DNA of 6,070 bases, taken from the NCBI GenBank assembly GCA_003525525.1, contig DQED01000404.1:1-6070 (forward strand), read 5' to 3'. Source of the DNA: Desulfovibrio sp. (GTDB taxonomy: Bacteria > Desulfobacterota > Desulfovibrionia > Desulfovibrionales > Desulfovibrionaceae). Below, one piece after another: positions 1 through 5,219 of this stretch. The notes below the pieces were generated by a model that saw nothing but the letters and a program-made list of their open reading frames with translations, was not told where the DNA came from and searched no databases. The number at the start of each line of letters is the position of its first letter. The stretch's first letter is position 1. The position numbers and the translations under genes were made by a program.

Positions 1-68
1 CATGATGCCCCCCGGACCCCCTCTCCGTGGGGGCGGCGTATCCAGGGGCGGCAGGCTCGCTGTCGCGG

Positions 69-113
69 GCCGTCGCCTCTGGAAACGCCGTCCCCACAAG
101 CCGTCGCCACTGG
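69..113. repeat. Pair of degenerate 14-bp direct repeats
   Basis: The 14-mer GCCGTCGCC[T/A]CTGG occurs at 69-82 and 100-113 with one mismatch, 31 bases apart, in the non-coding tail downstream of hndD. The second copy runs into a small inverted repeat, TCGCC-ACT-GGCGA (104-116). The core octamer CCGTCGCC also occurs inverted in the other intergenic region (4834-4841 and 5018-5025). It may be a fragment of a dispersed intergenic element or simply GC-rich low-complexity sequence. No function can be assigned. Confidence 0.35.
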
Positions 114-151
114 CGAGAGGGGGAAGGAGGAGGAGTCACAGAACAATTCGT

Positions 152-169
152 GCCCCCGCACAGGGGGGC
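152..169 (-). terminator. Possible second hairpin of the hnd terminator region
   Basis: GCCCCC (152-157) pairs with GGGGGC (164-169) around a 6-base loop. Read on the minus strand, a moderately U-containing stretch (AATTGTTCTG) follows. This lies about 75 bases past the hndD stop and could be a back-up intrinsic terminator. The U-tract is interrupted, so the call is tentative. Confidence 0.35.
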
Positions 170-180
170 GGGATGTTTCC

Positions 181-202
181 CCGGGAGAGGCCCGGGAGAG
201 GC
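181..202. repeat. Perfect 11-bp tandem duplication
   Basis: CCGGGAGAGGC occurs twice without a gap, at 181-191 and 192-202. Both copies are complementary to GCCTCTCCCGG at 211-221, so the terminator hairpin behind hndD has two alternative 3' arms in the transcript. It looks like a local duplication of one hairpin arm. Confidence 0.7.
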
Positions 203-221
203 GAGGCGGCGCCTCTCCCGG
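192..221 (-). terminator. Hairpin downstream of hndD, probable operon terminator
   Basis: Bases 192-203 and 210-221 form a perfect 12-bp GC-rich stem with a 6-base loop, beginning 23 bases after the hndD stop codon. Position and stability fit the end of the hndABCD transcript. No U-run follows the stem on the minus strand, so it is not a canonical intrinsic terminator. It may work with the second hairpin at 152-169, stabilise the mRNA 3' end, or act with Rho. Confidence 0.55.
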
Positions 222-244
222 TCTTCCCTGTTTCGCTTTCGCGA

Positions 245-2002
245 TTAGAGGCGCTGACGCTTGAAGTAGTGGGTATGCAGCAGGTGGTGCGATTTCTCGG
301 ACAGCGGCTTGCCCAGGAACTTCTCGTAGAGTTCGATGATGTACGGGTTCTGGTGCGACTTGCGCAGCGGCTTGCCCGCGTCCTCGTCGTAGAGGACCTG
401 GGTGCGCAGCTTGAGCAGTTCGACGTCGCCGTGGTGGTAGGGCTGTCCGCCGCCGCCGATGCAGCCGCCGGGACAGGCCATGACCTCGATGGCGTGGAAG
501 GTCTCGCCGGCGCGCACGCGCTCGAGGAGCTTGCGCGCGTTGCCAAGGCCGTGCGCCACGCCGATGACGAGCTCGTGGGGGCCGACCTTGACCGTGGCCT
601 TTTTCACGCCTTCCATGCCGCGCACGTCCTCGAACTCGACCTTGGTGAGCGTCTCGCCCGTGGCCAGTTCGTACGCGGTGCGCAGCGCCGCCTCGATGAC
701 GCCGCCGGTGACGCCGAAGATCGGGGCCGCGCCGGTGGACGCGCCGAGGGGAGCGTCGAAGTCCTCGTCGGGAAGTCCCGCGAAGTCGATGTTCATGCGC
801 TTGATCAGGCGCGCCAGCTCACGGGTGGAGATGACGATGTCCACGTCCGGGTTGCCGTCCACGGCGAATTCCGGCCGGGCGCGTTCGTACTTCTTGGCCA
901 GGCAGGGCATGACCGAGACCACCACGAGCTTGTCGCGGGAGATGCCGAGCAGGTCGGCGTAGTAGGTCTTGGCGATGGCGCCGAACATCTGCTGCGGCGA
1001 CTTGGCCGTCGAGGGCACGTCGAGCATGTCCGGGAACTGGTGTTCGAAGAACTTGACCCAGCCCGGGCAGCAGGAGGTGAGGATGGGCAGCTTGACCGTC
1101 TGGTCGCCGCCGAGGTGCTTGGTGAGGCGGTCGAGGAATTCCGAGCCTTCCTCCATGATGGTCAGGTCGGCGGCGAAGTCGGTGTCGAAGACGTGGGCGA
1201 AGCCCAGGCGGCGCAGGGCGGCGGCCATCTTGCCGGTGACCGAGGTGCCGGGGGCGATGCCGAGGTCCTCGCCGAGGGCGGCGCGCACGGCCGGGGCGGT
1301 CTGGACGATGACGACCTTGTCCGGGTTGGCCAGGGCTTCGACGACTTCCCAGCTGTGGTCGTGCTCGACCAGCGCGCCGGTGGGGCACACGGCCACGCAC
1401 TGGCCGCAGTTGGTGCACACGGTGTCGGACAGGTTCATCTCGAAGGCCGGGGCGACCACGGCGGTGAAGCCGCGGTTGACGCCCGAGAGCACGCCGCAGG
1501 TCTGGACGACGTTGCACATGGTCTCGCAGCGGCGGCACATGATGCACTTGTCCATGTCGCGGATGATGGAGGCGGAGATGTCCTTGCGGTAGTGGGACAT
1601 CTCGCCGCCGTCATAGGGCGACTCGCGGATGCCGAAGCGCTCGGCCAGGGTCTGCAGCTCGCACTCGCCGGACTTGGCGCACACGAGGCAGTCCTTGGGG
1701 TGGTCGGAGAGCATGAGTTCGAGCACGGTGCGGCGGGCGTTGAGCACGCGCAGGGTGTTGGTCTTGACGACCATGTTGTCGGTGACCGGCGTGGCGCAGG
1801 CCGGGGCGAGGTTGCGCCGGCCCTCGACCTCGACCACGCAGATGCGGCAGGAAGCGGCCTTGTTGTTGACCCGAAGATCCTCGAGGTTGAGGTAGCACAA
1901 GGTCGGGATGTCGATGTCGAGCTGCCTGGCGGCATCCAGGATGGTGCTGCCCGCCGGCACGGACGTCGTTTTGCCGTCTATGGTTATTGTCAGCATGGAC
2001 AT
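245..2002 (-). CDS. hndD: [FeFe]-hydrogenase catalytic subunit HndD of the NAD(P)-reducing hydrogenase
   Basis: HndD carries the H-cluster that splits or forms H2. The 585-residue protein has, in order, an N-terminal [2Fe-2S] ferredoxin-like domain (C36, C52, C55, C69); a His/Cys [4Fe-4S] site (H101, C105, C108, C114); two further [4Fe-4S] sites (C153/156/159 with C206, and C196/199/202 with C163); and the H-cluster domain. Its three signatures are TSCCPGW (309-315), MPCLAKK (365-371) and a motif containing MACPGGCIGGGG (508-519). By comparison with clostridial CpI, the cluster ligands are C312, C367, C510 and C514, and C311, E285, S335 and E288 form the proton path. The C-terminal tail (about 525-583) resembles the iron-hydrogenase small-subunit domain. 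No signal peptide is seen, so it should be cytoplasmic. The ATG at 2000-2002 is chosen because AAGGAGG lies six bases upstream. The gene is 19 bases after hndC and last in the operon. It appears intact, and length and sequence fit the described D. fructosivorans HndD as I recall it. Confidence 0.97.
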   Translation of the reverse strand: MSMLTITIDGKTTSVPAGSTILDAARQLDIDIPTLCYLNLEDLRVNNKAASCRICVVEVEGRRNLAPACATPVTDNMVVKTNTLRVLNARRTVLELMLSDHPKDCLVCAKSGECELQTLAERFGIRESPYDGGEMSHYRKDISASIIRDMDKCIMCRRCETMCNVVQTCGVLSGVNRGFTAVVAPAFEMNLSDTVCTNCGQCVAVCPTGALVEHDHSWEVVEALANPDKVVIVQTAPAVRAALGEDLGIAPGTSVTGKMAAALRRLGFAHVFDTDFAADLTIMEEGSEFLDRLTKHLGGDQTVKLPILTSCCPGWVKFFEHQFPDMLDVPSTAKSPQQMFGAIAKTYYADLLGISRDKLVVVSVMPCLAKKYERARPEFAVDGNPDVDIVISTRELARLIKRMNIDFAGLPDEDFDAPLGASTGAAPIFGVTGGVIEAALRTAYELATGETLTKVEFEDVRGMEGVKKATVKVGPHELVIGVAHGLGNARKLLERVRAGETFHAIEVMACPGGCIGGGGQPYHHGDVELLKLRTQVLYDEDAGKPLRKSHQNPYIIELYEKFLGKPLSEKSHHLLHTHYFKRQRL

Positions 2003-2008
2003 TGCGGA

Positions 2009-2015
2009 CCTCCTT
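2009..2015 (-). promoter_or_regulatory. Ribosome binding site of hndD
   Basis: AAGGAGG on the minus strand lies six bases before the ATG at 2000-2002. The same frame stays open further upstream, to an ATG at 2095 inside hndC, so this site decides the start. A second in-frame ATG at 1994-1996 would be 12 bases away, which is less favourable. Confidence 0.85.
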
Positions 2016-2021
2016 GGATCC

Positions 2022-3497
2022 TTATTGCTTGATGATGGAGTCGAACTTGCACTTGTCGTAGCAGGCGCCGCACTTGATGCACCTTGTGGCGTCAATGGTG
2101 TGCGGCTGCTTCTTCGTGCCGGAGATGCACTCCACCGGGCAGACCTTGGTGCACAGGGTGCAGCCGGTGCACTTGGCGGGATCGATGGTGTAGGTCAGCA
2201 GGGCCGTGCAGACGTGGGCCGGACACTTCTTGTCCCTGATGTGGGCTTCGTATTCGTCGGCGAAGGTGTCCATGGTGGACAGGATCGGGTTGGGCATGGT
2301 CTGCCCGAGGCCGCACAGCGCCGTGTCCTTGATGATCACGGACAGGGACTTGAGGCGGTCGAGGTCGGCATGGGTGCCCTTGCCCTTGGTGATCTTGTCC
2401 AGCATCTCGTAGAGGCGCTTGGAGCCGATGCGGCAGGGGGTGCACTTGCCGCAGGTCTCGTCCATGGTGAAGTCCAGGAAGAACTTGGCCACGGAGACCA
2501 TGCAGTCGTCCTCGTCCATGACGACCATGCCGCCGGAGCCCATCATCGACTTGCGGGCGATCAGCGACTCGTAGTCGATGGCCACGTCGAGATCCTTGTA
2601 GGACAGCGCGCCGCCGGAGGGGCCGCCGGTCTGCACGGCCTTGAACTTCTTGCCGTCGGGGCAGCCGCCGCCGATCTCGAAGATGACTTCGCGCAGCGTG
2701 ATGCCCATGGGCACTTCAATGAGGCCCACGTTGACGATCTTGCCGGCCAGGGCGAAGACCTTGGTGCCCTTGGTGGTGGCGGTGCCGATCCCGGAGAACC
2801 AGTCCGCGCCCTTGAGCACGATGGCCGGGACGTTGGCGAAGGTCTCGACGTTGTTGACGATGGTGGGCTTTTCCCAATAGCCGGACTGGGCCGGGAACGG
2901 CGGCTTGGTCACGGGCTCGCCGCGCTTGCCTTCCATGGAGCGAATGAGCGCCGTTTCCTCGCCGCACACGAACGCGCCGGCGCCGTACTTGAGCTCGATG
3001 TCGAAATCGAAGCCCGAGCCGAAAACGTTCTTGCCGAGCAGGCCGTAGGCGCGGGCGTCGTCGATGGCCTTTTTCAGGCGCTTGATGGCGAGCGGGTATT
3101 CGGCGCGGATGTAGACCGTGCCCTGGGTCGCGCCGATGGCGTAACCGCCGATGGCCATGGCCTCGACGACGGAGTGGGGGTCGCCTTCCAGGACGGCGCG
3201 GTCCATGAACGCGCCCGGGTCGCCTTCGTCGGCGTTGCACACGATGTACTTCTGGTCGGCCGCGTTGGCCAGGGCGATGCCCCACTTGACGCCGGTGGGG
3301 AAGCCGCCGCCGCCGCGGCCGCGCAGGCCCGAGGCCTTGATCAGTTCCACCACCTCGGCCGGTGTCATGGTCAGGGCCTTGGCCAGTGCCTCGTAGCCCC
3401 GCAGGGCGATATAATCGTCAATGCTTTCCGGATCGATGAAGCCGCAGTTGCGGGTGGCGATCCGAAGCTGCTTTTTTTCCGTGGTCGTCGCTGGCAT
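2022..3497 (-). CDS. hndC: NuoF-like flavoprotein subunit HndC (FMN, NAD(P)-binding)
   Basis: HndC is the diaphorase subunit where NAD(P) and FMN bind. In the bifurcating model its FMN splits electrons between NAD+ and ferredoxin. The 491-residue protein follows the 51-kDa/NuoF plan: a glycine-rich nucleotide motif [10 protein letters not shown] (60-69), the acidic loop [13 protein letters not shown] (88-100), [13 protein letters not shown] (172-184), and the NuoF-type [4Fe-4S] site C349, C352, C355, C395. After that comes C425-PAHV-C430, then a C-terminal 2[4Fe-4S] ferredoxin domain with C443/446/449/453 and C473/476/479/483, which ordinary NuoF lacks. The N-terminal thioredoxin-like domain seen in some relatives is absent; hndB encodes it separately. 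The start has GGGAG eight bases upstream. It is 24 bases after hndB. Sequence alone does not settle NADH versus NADPH. Confidence 0.96.
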   Translation of the reverse strand: MPATTTEKKQLRIATRNCGFIDPESIDDYIALRGYEALAKALTMTPAEVVELIKASGLRGRGGGGFPTGVKWGIALANAADQKYIVCNADEGDPGAFMDRAVLEGDPHSVVEAMAIGGYAIGATQGTVYIRAEYPLAIKRLKKAIDDARAYGLLGKNVFGSGFDFDIELKYGAGAFVCGEETALIRSMEGKRGEPVTKPPFPAQSGYWEKPTIVNNVETFANVPAIVLKGADWFSGIGTATTKGTKVFALAGKIVNVGLIEVPMGITLREVIFEIGGGCPDGKKFKAVQTGGPSGGALSYKDLDVAIDYESLIARKSMMGSGGMVVMDEDDCMVSVAKFFLDFTMDETCGKCTPCRIGSKRLYEMLDKITKGKGTHADLDRLKSLSVIIKDTALCGLGQTMPNPILSTMDTFADEYEAHIRDKKCPAHVCTALLTYTIDPAKCTGCTLCTKVCPVECISGTKKQPHTIDATRCIKCGACYDKCKFDSIIKQ

Positions 3498-3521
3498 GTC
3501 GTCGTCTCCCGGTAGATTGGA

Positions 3522-3902
3522 TTACAGAACTACCCGCTCGTAGTTGACGGGGATGATTCCCTCGACCGGTTCGCCCTTCATGACGTACTCGGTGACGAGT
3601 TCCCGGGCCTTGGCCTCGTCCACGCCGCCGAACACCACGGGGGCCTTGCCGGGCAGCGTGATTTCCACGGTGGGCTCGGCGTAGCAGTAGGTCATGCAGC
3701 CGGACTGCATGAACTCCACGCCGGTCAGCCCGTTCTGGGCCACTTCATCCTGCATCGCTTCCAGGGCGGCCTTGCCGCCGGCGGCGATGGAGCAGGTGGC
3801 CAGCGACACGTTGATGATGGTCTTGCCGTTTCTGGCGGCCTTGCGGTCCAGGATCTCCTGGCGCTTGGCCTTGAGTTCTTCGAGGGTTCTGATGGTGCTC
3901 AT
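3522..3902 (-). CDS. hndB: HndB, thioredoxin-fold ferredoxin-like subunit
   Basis: HndB is a small subunit (126 residues) resembling the thioredoxin-like [2Fe-2S] domain fused to the N-terminus of NuoF-like subunits in related hydrogenases. Residues 1-25 form a charged helix. The domain follows with INVSLATCSIAAGG (30-43), SGCMTYCYAEP (67-77), and a C-terminal PVVFGGVDEAKARELV stretch (89-104) typical of the fold. Only three cysteines are present (C37, C69, C73), whereas the classical site uses four; the TCxIAAG variant is, as I recall, common in this branch. Whether it binds a cluster is open. It presumably packs against HndC and acts structurally or in electron transfer. AAGGAG lies eight bases before the ATG. 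The gene sits 36 bases after hndA and 24 before hndC. Confidence 0.93.
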   Translation of the reverse strand: MSTIRTLEELKAKRQEILDRKAARNGKTIINVSLATCSIAAGGKAALEAMQDEVAQNGLTGVEFMQSGCMTYCYAEPTVEITLPGKAPVVFGGVDEAKARELVTEYVMKGEPVEGIIPVNYERVVL

Positions 3903-3938
3903 GAAAAGCGCTCCTTGTCTTCAATCGCTCGGTTTGCG

Positions 3939-4454
3939 CTAGTAGTCGGCCAGGATTTTCTTGACCTGCCCGGGCGTGACGTTGCCGTAGACCTTCTCTC
4001 CGACCATGACGATGGGCGCCAGGGCGCAGCCGCCGACGCAACGCAGGGTGTCGATGGAGAACTTGCCGTCCGGGGTGACGTCGCCGATGTCGATTTTGAG
4101 CTGTTCCTTGAAGGCATGGACCACTTTGTCCGCACCCTTGACGAAGCAAGCCGTGCCCATGCAGACGGAGATGGGGTACTTGCCCTTGGGCACCATGGTG
4201 AAAAACGTGTAGAAGCTGACAACGCCGTAGACCTGCGCCAGAGGGACTTCCATGTAGTCGGCGACGAACTGCTGCACTTCGATGGGCAGATAACCGAATA
4301 CGCTCTGAGCCTTATGGAGCACGGTGACGAGATGGCCTTCTTTCTGGGGCAGGGCTTCGATGAACTGGACGACTTCCCGGTAGAGTGGCTGCGGCAGCAC
4401 CGCATGCTCCGGCACTCTGCACTCGCCGACCGCTTGACAAGTTGAGTTTTGCAT
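3939..4454 (-). CDS. hndA: HndA, NuoE-like [2Fe-2S] subunit
   Basis: HndA is the 24-kDa/NuoE-type subunit, a thioredoxin-like ferredoxin that passes electrons near the HndC flavin. The 171-residue protein has an N-terminal helical part (about 20-75) and the cluster site C98-x4-C103-x35-C139-x3-C143, which matches the NuoE pattern exactly (CMGTAC and CVGGC). Two additional cysteines, C6 and C12, lie at the extreme N-terminus. The start is the ATG at 4452-4454, with AGAGGT eight bases upstream. An in-frame TTG two codons earlier is possible but lies too close to the Shine-Dalgarno sequence. It is first in the hnd operon, with the control region directly upstream, and looks complete. Length and sequence fit the described D. 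fructosivorans HndA as I recall it. Confidence 0.96.
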   Translation of the reverse strand: MQNSTCQAVGECRVPEHAVLPQPLYREVVQFIEALPQKEGHLVTVLHKAQSVFGYLPIEVQQFVADYMEVPLAQVYGVVSFYTFFTMVPKGKYPISVCMGTACFVKGADKVVHAFKEQLKIDIGDVTPDGKFSIDTLRCVGGCALAPIVMVGEKVYGNVTPGQVKKILADY

Positions 4455-4462
4455 ACCCAAGC

Positions 4463-4468
4463 ACCTCT
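4463..4468 (-). promoter_or_regulatory. Ribosome binding site of hndA
   Basis: AGAGGT on the minus strand, eight bases before the ATG at 4452-4454, supports that ATG rather than the TTG at 4458-4460, which would leave only two bases. Confidence 0.7.
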
Positions 4469-4560
4469 TTTGGCGGCATGTTGAAGTTACTGGGATGCGA
4501 GGCCGCGGTGTCCGCCGGGATGGCGCGGCGACGACCGGACCTCGCGGAGTTCCTGTTCGG

Positions 4561-4594
4561 GCCCTACTTTGTGAAAAATATCACAAACTAGGGC
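4561..4594. repeat. 34-bp imperfect palindrome enclosing the operator
   Basis: Beyond the operator core the symmetry continues. GCCCTA (4561-4566) pairs with TAGGGC (4589-4594), and TTTGTGA (4568-4574) with TCACAAA (4581-4587). The only mismatch is C4567 against C4588, and the centre is six AT bases. The arms are longer than a Rex site needs. If transcribed toward hndA, this would form a 13-pair hairpin with one mismatch in the mRNA leader. No U-run follows it, so it is not a plain terminator. Confidence 0.75.
4569..4586 (-). promoter_or_regulatory. Rex-type operator upstream of hndA
   Basis: The 18-mer TTGTGA-AAAATA-TCACAA (plus strand) matches the established Rex consensus TTGTGAA-N4-TTCACAA at 13 of 14 defined positions. 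The single difference is A for T in the right half. Rex is a repressor that releases DNA when NADH/NAD+ rises, and it often controls hydrogenase and NADH-linked genes. The site lies 114-132 bases upstream of the hndA start, in a locally AT-rich stretch: 4561-4740 is 47% GC by hand count. The core also equals the CRP/FNR-type TGTGA-N6-TCACA pattern, so another regulator is possible. Its target is probably hndABCD, as the only promoter-distal genes reading away from it. Confidence 0.65.
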
Positions 4595-4613
4595 GGTTTG
4601 CTGTTCGCGACAA
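4585..4613 (-). promoter_or_regulatory. Weak candidate sigma-70 promoter for hndABCD
   Basis: On the minus strand, TTGTCG (4608-4613, four of six matches to the -35 consensus) is followed after 17 bases by TAGTTT (4585-4590, a poor three of six -10 match). The Rex-like operator would overlap the -10 box and start site, a usual arrangement for repression. The poor -10 makes this weak. The sigma-54 candidate is the alternative. Confidence 0.25.
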
Positions 4614-4670
4614 TTTCTCCGCTGGGTGGACTGGAAAAACGTCGCGTGTTCCGCTGTCTGGCTCCAAAAA

Positions 4671-4687
4671 AGCAAGAAGCGGACCAG
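4671..4687 (-). promoter_or_regulatory. Candidate sigma-54 (-24/-12) promoter for hndABCD
   Basis: On the minus strand, CTGGTCCG-CTTC-TTGCT has the required GG-N10-GC spacing and a perfect TTGC[A/T] -12 element. Relative to the consensus YTGGCACGRNNNTTGCW, it differs at two bases of the -24 block and at the R. Transcription would start near 4660, giving a leader of about 205 bases that contains the 34-bp palindrome. A sigma-54 promoter would need an activator bound upstream. No convincing activator site is evident; the GACA-N7-TGTC at 4766-4780 is weak. Confidence 0.45.
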
Positions 4688-5135
4688 CTGATAAAATCGT
4701 GAAATATCGATGTGTTGAGAAAAATGGATTGTGTCAGCAATGTCCCGAATGGGGCCTTGGGCCGTGACAGTTCCCGTGTCCGGATGTGCAGGTGCAGGCA
4801 GTTTTCCCGATAAAGCATTGATTCCGGAGGGTTGGCGACGGCAAGACAAAGTGCGCTAGCCGCCGGGAAAAAATGGGTCAAAATGCCACCCTCCCAGAGA
4901 CTCGAGAGCCTCTGCGGTTTACCGGATGCATGAGGGACTTTCAGGACAACGGTAGCACGTTTAATTTCGATGTGCATCCCCCTTCCCGCCATGGGGCCGG
5001 GACGTACGTACGCCGTTGGCGACGGAAAAAAGGCGAAAGGAAGCGGTTCGCAGGGGAAAAGGGGCGGGTTGCGCCCTCATGGCGGTGCGGAAAGGGAGAA
5101 CGGCCGCGCCTTTCACGCGGGGCTGCGCCAGGCGT
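4688..5135. other. Gene-free stretch between the chemotaxis gene and the hnd promoter region
   Basis: I see no supportable gene here. The open frames that cross it have no plausible Shine-Dalgarno site and resemble no protein I recognise. The part near the hnd promoter is AT-rich: 4681-4740 is 38% GC by hand count. The part from about 4990 to 5110 is purine-rich on the plus strand. It contains an alternating ACGTACGTACG (5002-5012), two copies of GTTGGCGACGG (4831-4841 and 5015-5025), and a small hairpin GGGCG/CGCCC (5062-5076) followed on the minus strand by a T-run of four. That hairpin could be a late terminator for the chemotaxis gene. Confidence 0.6.
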
Positions 5136-5155
5136 CGCCGCCGTGGACGGCGGCG
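5136..5155 (-). terminator. Second hairpin downstream of the chemotaxis gene
   Basis: CGCCGCCG (5136-5143) pairs perfectly with CGGCGGCG (5148-5155) around TGGA, which can itself close with one T-A pair. It lies about 65 bases past the stop of the chemotaxis gene. No T-run follows on either strand. It probably helps end or protect the transcript. Confidence 0.4.
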
Positions 5156-5177
5156 CGGCAAAGGCGACAGGGCCGCG

Positions 5178-5201
5178 CCGGGGCCGGAACACCGGCCCCG
5201 G
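5178..5201 (-). terminator. Strong hairpin after the chemotaxis gene, probable terminator
   Basis: CCGGGGCCGG (5178-5187) and CCGGCCCCGG (5192-5201) form a perfect 10-bp GC stem with the four-base loop AACA (plus strand), 18 bases after the stop codon. A typical U-tract is missing, as at the hndD end. The position makes termination the likeliest role and suggests that the chemotaxis gene and hndABCD are separate transcription units. Confidence 0.6.
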
Positions 5202-5219
5202 GTGGGGATCAGGCCGGCG

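Noticed and set aside
2..2032. Long plus-strand open frame opposite hndD
   Set aside because: It mirrors hndD. GC-rich third codon positions keep the opposite strand open. Its protein is low-complexity and unlike any family, while the minus strand encodes a complete hydrogenase.
2003..2095. N-terminal extension of HndD by 31 residues
   Set aside because: The extension overlaps the end of hndC, is unlike ferredoxin-domain N-termini, and ignores the strong AAGGAGG six bases before the ATG at 2002.
1908..3515. Long plus-strand open frame opposite hndC
   Set aside because: It is the same GC-driven antisense effect; the minus strand has full NuoF-like motifs.
4455..4460. TTG start two codons upstream for HndA
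   Set aside because: It would lie only two bases from the Shine-Dalgarno sequence. The ATG at 4454 has proper spacing and gives the usual length.
4568..4587. Desulfovibrio HcpR site
   Set aside because: HcpR of Desulfovibrio is, as I recall, linked to a TTGACC-N4-GGTCAA pattern, which this is not. The sequence fits Rex better. A CRP/FNR-type regulator stays as an alternative.
4487..4849. 120-residue minus-strand frame upstream of hndA
   Set aside because: It has no ribosome binding site or recognisable domain and runs across the Rex-like palindrome and the promoter candidates.
4831..4926. Short plus-strand frame after GGAGGG near 4831
   Set aside because: The TTG directly abuts the GGAGGG, the peptide is about 32 residues and nothing supports it.
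4588..4992. 134-residue minus-strand frame in the intergenic region
   Set aside because: There is no Shine-Dalgarno site, the protein is unrecognisable, and it covers the probable promoter and operator elements.
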